In this document: piece after piece, positions 29,852-39,800 of the stretch | Layout of the letters: the number at the start of each line of letters is the position of its first letter | Numbering within the stretch: position 1 is the stretch's first letter | Assembly (NCBI RefSeq): GCF_026343335.1 | Contig: NZ_JAPELX010000001.1 | Coordinates: 744,001-808,000, forward strand | Direction of reading: 5' to 3' | Source of the DNA: Streptomyces sp. NBC_00078 | Lineage (GTDB): Bacteria; Actinomycetota; Actinomycetes; Streptomycetales; Streptomycetaceae | DNA length: 64,000 nt | Translations under genes and position numbers: made by a program | Notes under the pieces: generated by a model | Database searches by the model: none | Seen by the model: the letters and a program-made list of their open reading frames with translations, nothing else | What the model was told of the DNA's origin: nothing

Positions 29852-31150
29852 ATGGTCCGAACCCCGACTGTCCCCGAACGCTCCGAACAACCCATCCCCT
29901 GGCGGCTGTGGAAGGTCGCGGCCCTGTCGGGCATGGCGTCCTACCTCGACGCCGCTCTCATCGTCAGCATCGCAGTCAACCTGTCCATCTACCGCGACAG
30001 TTACGACATGGGCGTGTGGATGGCGGGCGCGATCAGCGCGATCGTCACCGGCTGCATCGCCGTCGGCTCCCTCGTCGGCGGACGGCTGGCCGACATGTTC
30101 GGGCGCCGCCGTGTCTACAACTGGGACATCTTCTGCTTCGCGCTGGGCGCGATCGTCATCACCCTGGCGCCGAACGACATCGTGCTCTTCTGCGGTGTGC
30201 TCGTGGCCGGCCTCGCGGCCGGCGCCGATCTGCCGACGTCCCTGGCCGTGGTCTCGGACGCCGCGCCCGTCGAAGGCCGGGCACGCCTCGTGTCCTTCAC
30301 CCAGGTCATGTGGGTGGCCGGCATCGTCGTAGTGATCTTCCTCGGCTACCTCCTGTCGGACTCGGGCATGGTCGGGGCGCGGCTCATCACCGGCCATCTG
30401 GCCGTCGCCGCACTGGTCACCTGGCAGCTCCGCTCCCGTCTGCGGCCCGACGCCGAACCGCCGGACACGGAGGTGACCCGGGAACCGGCCGCGGCGCCCG
30501 CACCGGGCGGCACCGAGCTCAGGAACGTGTGGAACCGAGCCGCGCTGTTGCCGATGGCCGCTACCTTCGCCTACTACGTCACCTGGGGCGTCGGCGCCAA
30601 CACCTTCGGCCAGTTCGGCACCTATCTGCTGGTCACGGTGAGCGGCGCCTCGCAGAGCCTGGCCACCGGGATCAACCTCGCCTTCCTCCCGATCGCCCTG
30701 GTGCTGACCTTCGTCTTCGTCCGGATCGCCGACACCCCCTGGCGCGACCGGCTGTTCTACGTGTTCACCGTCGTGCAGGTCGCCGCCTTCTGCGTCGCCT
30801 CCCTCACGGCCGGTGCCCTCGTCGGCATGCTCGTCTTCTTCGTGCTCTACCAGATCTCCAACCCCTTTGCCGGGGAGGCCAGTTACAAGGTGTGGTCGCA
30901 GCTCACGCTGCCCCCGGACACCCGCGGCACCACCCAGGGCCTCACCTACGCCGTTTCGCGCGGAGTCTTCGCGGGCGTCGCGTTCGTCACGCCCGCCCTG
31001 ATGGAGTACAGCGCGTCCGTCCTGCTCTGGTCGATCACCGCCTGCATGGCGGCGTCGGCGTTCGCGGGCGTCTACATCGTCCGTGTGCTCCTGCGGCGTT
31101 CCCCCGACGCCGCTGCCGCTCCGGCGGATCTGGGAGCGGCCCGGGCGTGA
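29852..31150 (+). CDS. MFS transporter, sugar porter-like
   Basis: A 432-residue MFS permease with about 12 hydrophobic segments. The loop after TM2 reads GGRLADMFGRRRVY, the conserved G-x-L-x-D-x-x-G-R-R-x signature of the sugar-porter and related families. ATG at 29852 is supported by GGAG at 29841-29844; upstream in-frame codons are not family-like. Behind an operator of the LacI regulator and 35 bp ahead of the isomerase-like gene, it is the likely importer of the island's substrate. Confidence 0.92.
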   Translation: MVRTPTVPERSEQPIPWRLWKVAALSGMASYLDAALIVSIAVNLSIYRDSYDMGVWMAGAISAIVTGCIAVGSLVGGRLADMFGRRRVYNWDIFCFALGAIVITLAPNDIVLFCGVLVAGLAAGADLPTSLAVVSDAAPVEGRARLVSFTQVMWVAGIVVVIFLGYLLSDSGMVGARLITGHLAVAALVTWQLRSRLRPDAEPPDTEVTREPAAAPAPGGTELRNVWNRAALLPMAATFAYYVTWGVGANTFGQFGTYLLVTVSGASQSLATGINLAFLPIALVLTFVFVRIADTPWRDRLFYVFTVVQVAAFCVASLTAGALVGMLVFFVLYQISNPFAGEASYKVWSQLTLPPDTRGTTQGLTYAVSRGVFAGVAFVTPALMEYSASVLLWSITACMAASAFAGVYIVRVLLRRSPDAAAAPADLGAARA

Positions 31151-31185
31151 ATCCGAAGCGGACCTCAGAAGGAGCACCCAGAGCC

Positions 31186-32634
31186 ATGACGACCGCCGAA
31201 CACTCCACGCGCATCCGGGAGTTGCTCCCGCCGGTGCCCCGCCGCCGCACCCGCATCGGCCTGGTGGCCGGCGGACTCGGCACGTACTGGCCGCAGTTCC
31301 CCGGTCTCCTTCCCCAGCTGAAGGAGTCGGCCGCACACGTCGCCGAACGCCTGCGGCGGATGGACGCCGAGGTGACCGACGTCGGATTCGTCTCGGACGC
31401 CGAGGAGGGGGCCGTCGCCGCCGAGGAGCTGCGCCGGGCCGACTGCGACCTGATCGTGCTCTTCGTGACGACGTATCTGACCTCGTCGATGGTGCTGCCG
31501 GTCGCCCGGCGTTCACACACGCCCGTGCTGGTCATCGACCTGCAACCGTCCGAGCGGATGGACCACGCCTCCTTCGGCACCGGTGACTGGCTGGCCTACT
31601 GCGCGCAGTGCTCCGTCCCCGAGATCGGCAACGTCTTCCGCCGTGCCGGCATCCCCTTCCGGTCGGTCTCGGGCTGGCTGCACCAGGATTCCGCCTGGCG
31701 GCGCATCGAGCAGTGGATCCGCGCCGCACACGTCCGTGCCGCACTCAGGCACGCCCGGCACGGGCTGATGGGGCACCTGTATCCCGGCATGCTCGACGTC
31801 TCGACCGATCCGACCCTGCTGTCGACGACGTTCGGCTCGCACGTCGAGGTACTGGAGTTCGACGACCTGAGGCACCGGGTGGAGAAGGTGACCGAGGCGG
31901 AGACCCGCGACCGCATGGCGCTCGCCCGCCAGGTCTTCACCCTCGACGAGAGCGTGGTGGACGAGGACTTCGCGTGGGGGGCGACCGTGTCCGTCGCCCT
32001 CGACCGGCTCGTGGCGGACTTCGGCCTCGACACGCTCGCCTACTACCACCGCGGCCTCGACGGCGAGCTGCACGAACGGCTGGGCGCGGGCATGATCCTG
32101 GGCGCCTCCCTGCTCACCGCCCGGGGCGTGCCCGCCGCCGGTGAGTACGAACTGCGCACCAGTGTCGCCCAGTTGGCCTCGCAGAGTGTCGGCGGCGGGG
32201 GTTCCTTCACCGAGATCCAGGCTTTGAACTTCGAGGACGGTGTGGTGGAGATGGGGCACGACGGGCCGGCCCACCTGGCCGTGAGCGCCCGTGACCCGTT
32301 GCTGCGGGGCCTCGGCGTCTATCACGGCAAGCGCGGCTGGGGCGTCAGCGTGGAGTTCGACGTGCGGCACGGCCCGGTCACCCTCCTCGCACTCGGCCAG
32401 GACGCCGACGGCAGCCTGTCGTTCATCACCTCCGAGGGCACCGTCGTCCCCGGCCCCCTGCTGGAGATCGGCAACACCACCAGCCGCGTGGACTTCGGCC
32501 GCGATCCGGGCGAGTGGGTCGACGCGTGGAGTGCCACGGGCACCGGCCATCACTGGTCCCTCGCCCTCGGCAGGCACACCGCCGACTTCCGGGCCGCGGC
32601 GAGCCTGCTCGGCATCGACCACAGAGAGGTGTGA
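31186..32634 (+). CDS. L-fucose/L-arabinose isomerase-like protein
   Basis: A 482-residue protein of the fucose/arabinose isomerase superfamily. It opens with RIGLVAGGLGTYWPQFPGLLPQL, has LIVLFVTTYLTSS and VLVIDLQPSERMDH in the N-terminal Rossmann-like part, GLMGHLYPGMLDVSTDP in the middle, and a C-terminal beta barrel. The metal-site residues cannot be placed with certainty, so the activity may be on an unusual aldose. AAGGAG precedes the ATG. Same operon as the MFS gene and under the LacI operator. Confidence 0.85.
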   Translation: MTTAEHSTRIRELLPPVPRRRTRIGLVAGGLGTYWPQFPGLLPQLKESAAHVAERLRRMDAEVTDVGFVSDAEEGAVAAEELRRADCDLIVLFVTTYLTSSMVLPVARRSHTPVLVIDLQPSERMDHASFGTGDWLAYCAQCSVPEIGNVFRRAGIPFRSVSGWLHQDSAWRRIEQWIRAAHVRAALRHARHGLMGHLYPGMLDVSTDPTLLSTTFGSHVEVLEFDDLRHRVEKVTEAETRDRMALARQVFTLDESVVDEDFAWGATVSVALDRLVADFGLDTLAYYHRGLDGELHERLGAGMILGASLLTARGVPAAGEYELRTSVAQLASQSVGGGGSFTEIQALNFEDGVVEMGHDGPAHLAVSARDPLLRGLGVYHGKRGWGVSVEFDVRHGPVTLLALGQDADGSLSFITSEGTVVPGPLLEIGNTTSRVDFGRDPGEWVDAWSATGTGHHWSLALGRHTADFRAAASLLGIDHREV

Positions 32635-32837
32635 GCGGGCCGGGCGCCCGGGTGAGCAGCACCGCCCCGCCCGGTGTCCCCGAACTCCCCTTTTTCGTGC
32701 CCGTGCGTTGCGCCGTGAGCCTGATCCGCAGCCCGTGCCACGGCAAGGCGCCGCGCCAGCACGCGGTCCGGCAGAGAAGGTGGGCAGCCCCGTCGCCGTA
32801 CGACACCGCGACGTCCCACCGTTTCTTGGAGAGCTTC

Positions 32838-35012
32838 TTGCGCCTGCACCCTGTCGCGGCTGCCCTGGCCTCGGCCGCCCTGCTGGCCCCAGCGGCCCAG
32901 GCTGCGTCCTCCACTCCGTCCCCGGCCGAGTCCTCACGGGCCGCGGCGGATCCGGCCGGCTACGTCAACCCGTTCGTCGGCACAGCGCCGGGCGGCACGG
33001 ACTTCGGGCACGGCGGAGGGGCCGGGAACACCTTCCCCGGTGCCTCGGCGGCGCTGGGCGGGGTCCAGTGGAGCCCCGACACGGTCACGCACCAGCACGG
33101 CGGATACGCGTACAAGGACAACCGGATCCGGGGCTTCAGCCTCACTCACATCTCCGGCGCCGGCTGCAGCGACTACGGCAATGTGCCGTTCATGCCGCTC
33201 ACCGGCCGCCCGGACGCGGACCCAGCCGCTCGCTTCGCCACCTTCTCCCACGCCAACGAACAGGCGTCGCCGGGCAGTTACGGTGTCACGTTCGACAACG
33301 GCATCCGTACGCGGATCTCGGTCACCCAGCGCTCCGGCATCGCCCGCTTCACCTATCCCTCAAGCGCCGCGCAGCCGGCCGGGCTGACCGTTGATGCGGG
33401 CCGGGCGTTCAACAAGGCATCCGGAAGGATCACCGTCGGCTCGCGCACCCTGTCCGGATACACCGACAGTGGCGGCTTCTGCCGCTCCTCGAACCGCTAT
33501 CGGCTCTACTTCCACGTCGTCTTCGACCACCCCTTCGCCCATACCGAGGCCCTGGACGGGAAGACGTCCGGCGCGTATGTCTCCTTCGCGCCCGGAATCC
33601 GTACGGTGACCGCCCGGGTGGGCGTGTCGTTCGTCGACGTCGCCGCTGCCCGCCGCAACGCCGTCGTGGAGCAGGGCGGTGGCTCGTACGACGTCGTCCG
33701 GCGTGCCGCGCGCAACCGGTGGAACGAGTGGCTCGGCAGGATCGCCGTCCGCGGCGGCACCGAGGTCCAGCGCCGGGTGTTCTACACCGCGCTCTACCAT
33801 GCGCTGCTGCACCCGAGCGTCTTCAGCGACACCGACGGCCGCTACCGGGGGATGGACGGCCGGGTCCACCGCACCCGGCCCGGGCACGTGCAGTACGCGA
33901 ACTATTCCGGCTGGGACGTCTACCGTTCGCAGGTCCAGCTACTGGCGCTCCTCGCGCCGCGCGAGGCGTCCGACGTCGCCCGGTCGATCCTCGAACAGGG
34001 CCGCCAGGCCGGGTACTTCGACCGGTGGACGCTGGCGAACGGCGGTACCGGCGTCATGGTCGGCGATCCGCTGCCTGCCATCGCCGCCGCGATCCACGCC
34101 TTCGGCGGCACGGACTTCGACGCCGAGGCGCTGCTGCGCACGGCCGTGGCGGGCCGGCAGGACGACCGGCAGCGACCGGGGCACCAGCAGTACGACAGCC
34201 TGGGTTACGTCCCGGCCGGGGCCAAGGGCGTCTGGGGCAGCGCGTCCACCACGCTGGAGTACGCCGTGGCCGACGCCGCACTCGCCCATCTCGCCGGGCG
34301 CCTCGGCGAATCGGACACCCAGGCCGCCCTCACGCGCGCCGCCGGCAACTGGCGCCATCTGTTCAACCCGGCGAGCGGCTATCTGCAACCCCGCGCGGCC
34401 GACGGTACCTGGCCGCCGTTCACGCCCGCCCAGCGCGGGGACTACGTCGAGGGCAACGCGGCGCAGTACACGTGGATGGTCCCGCACGACCTGCCCGCCC
34501 TGTTCGCCGCGATGGGCGGTGACGCCGAGGTCACGTCGCGTCTGGACACCTTCTTCACGCAGCTCAACGCGGGGGCCGAGAAGCCGTACGCCTATCTCGG
34601 CAACGAGCCCTCCTTCAACGTCCCTTGGGCCTACGACTACGTGGGCCGCCCCGACCGCACCCGGGCGACCGTGCGGCGTGCCCTGGTCGCCCTGTTCGCC
34701 GACCGGCCCGACGGTCTCGTGGGCAACGACGACCTGGGAGCGATGTCGTCCTGGGCCGTCTGGGCCTGCCTCGGCATGTACCCGCAGATCCCGGGAAGCC
34801 CCCAACTCGCCCTGGCCAGCCCCCTTTTCCCCGCCGCCACGGTGCGTCGCGGCAACGGGGTCACCCTGACCGTCCTGGCGCCCGGCGCGTCGGCGGAGAA
34901 CACCCGCGTGCGATCGCTGAGGCTCGACGGACACCCCGTCAGCACCTCTTTCCTTCCCGACGACTTCACGACCAGGAGCGGTGTGCTGCGCTACCGGCTG
35001 GCCTCTCCCTGA
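32838..35012 (+). CDS. Secreted GH92 family alpha-mannosidase-like hydrolase
   Basis: About 724 residues. The TTG at 32838 follows GGAGAG and gives an immediate signal peptide (LRLHPVAAALASAALL, cleavage after AQA); earlier in-frame starts add an odd Arg-rich leader. The mature enzyme begins YVNPFVGTAPGGTDFGHGG, a hallmark of GH92 calcium-dependent exo-alpha-mannosidases, and keeps YSGWDVYRSQVQLLALL, NEPSFNVPWAYDYVGRP and GNDDLGAMSSWAVWACLGMYP. It removes mannose from glycans outside the cell. Placed last in the LacI-controlled rightward operon after a 203-bp gap in which I see no gene. Confidence 0.92.
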   Translation: MRLHPVAAALASAALLAPAAQAASSTPSPAESSRAAADPAGYVNPFVGTAPGGTDFGHGGGAGNTFPGASAALGGVQWSPDTVTHQHGGYAYKDNRIRGFSLTHISGAGCSDYGNVPFMPLTGRPDADPAARFATFSHANEQASPGSYGVTFDNGIRTRISVTQRSGIARFTYPSSAAQPAGLTVDAGRAFNKASGRITVGSRTLSGYTDSGGFCRSSNRYRLYFHVVFDHPFAHTEALDGKTSGAYVSFAPGIRTVTARVGVSFVDVAAARRNAVVEQGGGSYDVVRRAARNRWNEWLGRIAVRGGTEVQRRVFYTALYHALLHPSVFSDTDGRYRGMDGRVHRTRPGHVQYANYSGWDVYRSQVQLLALLAPREASDVARSILEQGRQAGYFDRWTLANGGTGVMVGDPLPAIAAAIHAFGGTDFDAEALLRTAVAGRQDDRQRPGHQQYDSLGYVPAGAKGVWGSASTTLEYAVADAALAHLAGRLGESDTQAALTRAAGNWRHLFNPASGYLQPRAADGTWPPFTPAQRGDYVEGNAAQYTWMVPHDLPALFAAMGGDAEVTSRLDTFFTQLNAGAEKPYAYLGNEPSFNVPWAYDYVGRPDRTRATVRRALVALFADRPDGLVGNDDLGAMSSWAVWACLGMYPQIPGSPQLALASPLFPAATVRRGNGVTLTVLAPGASAENTRVRSLRLDGHPVSTSFLPDDFTTRSGVLRYRLASP

Positions 35013-35066
35013 CCGCGTCCGACGTCCACGGCCCCGGACGTGGGACGGCCCGTCGGCGTCGCGGCG

Positions 35067-36482
35067 TCACGCACGCAGGTGGCGCAGGGCTCGCGCGGCG
35101 GCGTGGGCTCCGCACATTCCGTGTGCGCCGGCGCCGGGCGGGGTGGCCGCGGAGCACAGATAGTGGCCGGGCACCCCCGTGTCGTACGGCTGCAGGGTGG
35201 GGCGTGGTCCGAGGACGAGCTGCGGGAAGTCCGTGGCGCCGGTCATGATGTCGCCGCCGACGAAGTTGGGGTTGTACTCGGCGAACCCGCGCGTGGTGCG
35301 TACCGCGGTGGCGACGATGCGGTCCCGGAAGCCGGGGGCGAACCGCTCGATCTGCGCGATGACCGCCGACCTGGCGTCACCGGTGTAGCCGTGCGGGACA
35401 TGGGCGTACGACCACACGGGGTGAACGTCGCCGACCGAGCGCGAGGGGTCGGCCAGATACTGCTGTCCGACCAGGACGAAGGGGCGGGCCGGCATCCGCC
35501 CGGCGTGGATGTCCCGCTCCGCGGCGGCGATCTGCGCGTACGTGCCGCCGACGTGCACCGTCCCCGCCCGCCGCGCCGCCTCGGCCCGCCAGGGCACTCC
35601 GTGCTCGACCGCGAAGTCGACCTTGAAGGCACCCGGTCCGTGCCGGTAGCGCCGGTAGGCGCGGGCGATACGGACCGGCAGCAGATCGCCGAGGACGTCG
35701 GCGAGAGCCCTGGGCGCCACGTCCCAGACGGTCACGTCCGCGCGCGGAAGCTGGGCGACGGTCCGCACCCGCACGCCGGTCTCGATCTTCCCGCCGAGTT
35801 CGAGCAGGAGGGCCGCCAGGGCGTCGGTGATGCGGCGCGAGCCTCCCACGGCGACCGCCCAGCCGTAGCGGTGTCCCGCGGTGACGACGCCCAGCCCGAT
35901 GCTCGCGCTGAACGGCCGCTCCAGCGGATGGAAGGCGTGCGCCGCGGCCCCGCCCCACAGCCCCCGGGCCTCCTCCGTCCTGAACACCTTCGCCAGCAGC
36001 GACGCCGGGGCGAGCGCGGGAACGCCGAAGCGGGCGAGCCGGACCGGGTGCCGGGGCAGGCGCAGAAGCGGGCCCATGATGTCGTCGCCGAAGGTGTCGT
36101 ACGCCGCTGAAGGGCCCTGGAACAGCCGACGCCAGACTCGGCCGTCGGCGCCGAGACCGGCGGCGGTCCGGGCGACCGAGCGGTGCAGCACCCCGGCCGT
36201 GCCACCGTCCAGCGGATGCACGCAGTCGATGTCCGGCCACGCCCAGCGCAGACCGTGACGGTCGAGGCCCAGCTCGTTCAGGAACGACGAGCCCACGGCC
36301 ATGGGATGGATGGCCGAGCAGTGATCGTGCAGCAGCCCCGGCACGGTCGCCTCGCCGGAACGGGTGCCGCCACCGATCGTGTCCGCCGCCTCCAGCACGG
36401 TGACCCGCACACCGGCGCGAGCCAGGGCTACGGCGGCGGCCAGACCGTTGGGCCCGGCTCCCACGACGGTCGCGGTGGTCAT
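35067..36482 (-). CDS. FAD-dependent oxidoreductase (phytoene desaturase-like)
   Basis: A 471-residue flavoprotein. The dinucleotide motif VVGAGPNGLAAAVALARAGVRVTVLEA is at the N-terminus, followed by GGGTRSGEATVPGLLHDHCSAIHP. A C-terminal FAD motif reads SAATPPGAGAHGMCGAHAAARAL. These NAD(P)/FAD-dependent proteins are related to carotenoid desaturases and amine oxidases, but no carotenoid genes are near. ATG at 36482 with GAGAGG nine bases upstream; an in-frame GTG at 36488 is possible. It is convergent with the GH92 gene across 54 bp. Confidence 0.9.
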   Translation of the reverse strand: MTTATVVGAGPNGLAAAVALARAGVRVTVLEAADTIGGGTRSGEATVPGLLHDHCSAIHPMAVGSSFLNELGLDRHGLRWAWPDIDCVHPLDGGTAGVLHRSVARTAAGLGADGRVWRRLFQGPSAAYDTFGDDIMGPLLRLPRHPVRLARFGVPALAPASLLAKVFRTEEARGLWGGAAAHAFHPLERPFSASIGLGVVTAGHRYGWAVAVGGSRRITDALAALLLELGGKIETGVRVRTVAQLPRADVTVWDVAPRALADVLGDLLPVRIARAYRRYRHGPGAFKVDFAVEHGVPWRAEAARRAGTVHVGGTYAQIAAAERDIHAGRMPARPFVLVGQQYLADPSRSVGDVHPVWSYAHVPHGYTGDARSAVIAQIERFAPGFRDRIVATAVRTTRGFAEYNPNFVGGDIMTGATDFPQLVLGPRPTLQPYDTGVPGHYLCSAATPPGAGAHGMCGAHAAARALRHLRA

Positions 36483-36845
36483 CTCCACCTGCCTCTCCGC
36501 AGGTCTCCACCTTGCCTGCGATCCCGGCCGGGCCGCCACCCGGGGCGCCACCCGGGGCGAGCCATTCGCGCGTTCGCCACACTCCGACGACGGCGACGAT
36601 CAATGAGACGGCCGGCTCAGCCAAGTGCTGTTTCAGCGCGCCAAATCGGGCGCCCTTGTTCGACCTGTCGCACATCGTTCGAAACCTCTTGACGCTGCAC
36701 AGTACGCCGATTGACACTCTCGCAACACGACGTCACCGCCGTGTAACCCCAGGCTCCCGACAAGAACGTCGTCGTCGGCCCTCGTCCGTGCGCCCCTCCC
36801 GCCTCACCGTCCGTCATCAGCCATGTCTCAGCAGGGAACCTCGAC
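36483..36845. other. Intergenic promoter region
   Basis: 363 bp between divergent genes. It contains a TTGACA hexamer at 36711-36716 and a TTGACG at 36689-36694 region, which may be -35 boxes for the double-GH43 gene; no convincing -10 or operator was found. No gene seen. Confidence 0.4.
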
Positions 36846-39800
36846 ATGACGCACATCGCACGACTTCGCAGCCGCGCGAGAAGCCTGGCGGGCCATCTCG
36901 CCGGACTGACCGCCGCCTCGATGCTTCTTGCCCTCGCCGGACCGGCACTCCCCGCGCAGGCGGCACAGTCCGCCGAAGTCTCGGACGTCACCGACGGACT
37001 GGCCCTGTGGTACAAGCTGGACGCCGATTCCGGGACCACCGTGAGCGACGCCTCCGGCAACGGGCGCACCGGCACGGTCAACGGCACCGCCGACTGGTCG
37101 GCATCCGGTCAGGGGCTCGCCTTCAACGGCACCGACACCTACATCAAGGTGCCGGACGACGTCATGAAGGGGATGGACTCGATCACCGTCTCCCTCGACG
37201 TACGCATCGACTCCACGCAGACCACGCCGTACTTCCTCTACGGCTTCGGCAACTCCAGCGGTGGCAACGGGAACGGCTACCTGTTCAGCACCGGCAACTC
37301 CTTCCGTGCATCGGCCGCGAGCGGCAACTGGTCGACCGAGCAGACCACCAAGCCGTCCGACTCCCACAATCTGGCCCGCTCGGTCTGGAAGCACATCGCC
37401 TACACCCAGACCGGCACCACGGGCGTGCTCTACGAGGACGGCGTCGAGGTGGGCCGCAACACCTCGGTGAGCATCACCCCCGGCGCGATCGGCTCCGGCA
37501 CCACCACCGCCGACTACATAGGCAGGTCCGTCTACTCCGGGGACCAGCTCTTCAAGGGCCGCATCCGCGACTTCCGCGTATACGACCGCGCACTGGCCGG
37601 GTCCGAGGTCGAGCAACTCGCCCTCCCCGTCGACACCCAGGGCGTCGCCGACGACAAGGCGGCCCTCACCCTTGGTGACACCAGTGCCGTGACGGCGGAT
37701 CTGGATCTGCCGAAGACCGGCACCGCGGGTGGCTCCAGCATCAGCTGGTCCAGCGACAACACCGACGTCGTCTCGGACTCGGGCCGGGTGACCCGCCCCG
37801 CCGCCGGTTCGCCCGACGGCCACGCCACCCTCACGGCGACCCTGAAGAAGGGCACGGTCACCGGCACCCGCACCTTCGAGGTCACCGTCCTGCCCGACCT
37901 CGACGACACCGCCGCCACCCGGCAGGCCGCCGACGCGCTGACCGTCCACAACCTGGATGACGCACGCGGCAACCTCACCCTGCCCGCCGACGGCGCCTAC
38001 GGCACGAGCGTCACCTGGTCCTCCGCCGACCCCGACACGGTCTCCGCCGACGGCGTGGTCCACCGCCCCGCACATGGCGAGGGCGCCACCACCATCGGCC
38101 TGACCGCCACCGTCACCAAGGGCGAGGCGAGCACAACCCGCGTCCTGACCGCCAAGGTGCCCGAACTGCCCGCGAAGGAAGCCCTCAAGGGCTATATGTT
38201 CAGCTACTTCACCGGCGAGGGCACAGCGGACGGCGAACAGCTCTACTCCGCCCTCAGCAAGGGCAACGACCCGCTGCACTGGCGGGAGTTGAACGACGGC
38301 AAGCCGGTCCTGACCTCCACGCTCGGCGAGAAGGGCCTGCGCGACCCGTTCATCATCCGCTCCCCCGAGGGCGACAAGTTCTACCAGATCGCCACCGACC
38401 TCAGGATCTACGGCAACGGCGACTGGGACGCCGCCCAGCGCACCGGCAGCAAGTCCGTCATGGTCTGGGAGTCCACCGACCTGGTCCACTGGACGAACCA
38501 GCGGCTGGTGAAGATCTCCCCCGACAGCGCGGGCAACACCTGGGCGCCGGAGGCGTTCTACGACGCGAAGCTCGGCGAGTACGTGGTCTTCTGGGCGTCG
38601 AAGCTGTACGACAACGAGGCGCACTCCGGCGACACGTACAACCGCATGATGTACGCGACCACCCGCGACTTCTACACCTTCAGCAAGCCCAAGGTGTGGA
38701 TCGACCGCGGCTACTCGGTGATCGACTCGACGATGATCCAGCACGACGGGACGTACTACCGCCTGTCCAAGGACGAGCGCAACAACACCTCCTCCACCCC
38801 CAACAGCAAGTTCATCTTCGAGGAGAAGAGCGACTCGATCCTCAACCCCTCCTGGACCGCGGTCGCGGAGGGCATCGGCAAGGGCACCATGAGCGCGGCC
38901 GAGGGGCCGTTGGTGTTCAAGTCCAACACCGAGGAGAAGTGGTACGCCTTCCTGGACGAGTTCGGTGGCCGCGGCTATCTCCCGTTCGAGACGACGGACC
39001 TCGACTCGGGCAACTGGACCCCGTCCACCGGCTACGACCTGCCCGCCAAGCCACGCCATGGCACCGTCCTGCCGGTCACCCAGGCCGAGTACGACCGCCT
39101 CCTGCGCGCCTACCAGCCCGACCAGTTGGTGCAGAGCGCCGAGAACGTGAAGGTGAAGACCAGGACCGGTCGGGCGCCGGTCCTGCCGGCCACCGTGATC
39201 GCGAAGTACGCGGACGGCGTCGAGCGGCCGGTCGCGGTCACCTGGGACGACGTCCCGGCCTCGGCCTACGCGCAGGCCGGCACCTTCACCGTGACCGGCC
39301 ACCTGCCGGACGGCGCGGCGATCCCCGTGCAGGCCGAGGTCACCGTGTCCCAGGAGGGCGGCGACATCCCGGCCGGCCTGCTCCTGCACTACGCCTTCGA
39401 CGAGACGGGCGGGAACATCGCGGTCGACTCCAGCGGCCACGGCTACCACGGCACGTATGTCGGCACGCCCGGCTTCGGCACCGGCGTGGACGGCGGCTCG
39501 TTCAAGATGTCCGGCGACTCCGGTTCGCCGTATGTGAAGATCCCGAACGGTGTGCTGAAGAACGCCGACAGCGTGACCGTGTCGATGTACGCCAAGTGGA
39601 AGGGCGGCAGCGGTTTCCAGTGGCTGTTCGGGCTCGGTCCTGACAGCGACAAGTACCTGTTCGCCACTCCCTCCAACGGCGGCAACAGCCTCTACTCGGC
39701 CATCACGAAAGCGAGTTGGTCGGCGGAGTCGAAGGTGACGGCAGGCTCGCAGCTGACGCCCGGCCAGTGGCGGCACGTCACCGTCACCCTGGACGGCGCG

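Noticed and set aside
29654..31516. A 620-codon minus-strand frame across the MFS gene
   Set aside because: Overlaps the operators and the well-supported MFS gene; highly biased His/Gly/Arg content and no motif.
35020..35055. ACGTCC/GGACGT inverted repeat between the GH92 and FAD oxidoreductase genes
   Set aside because: Only about six paired bases; too weak to call a terminator.
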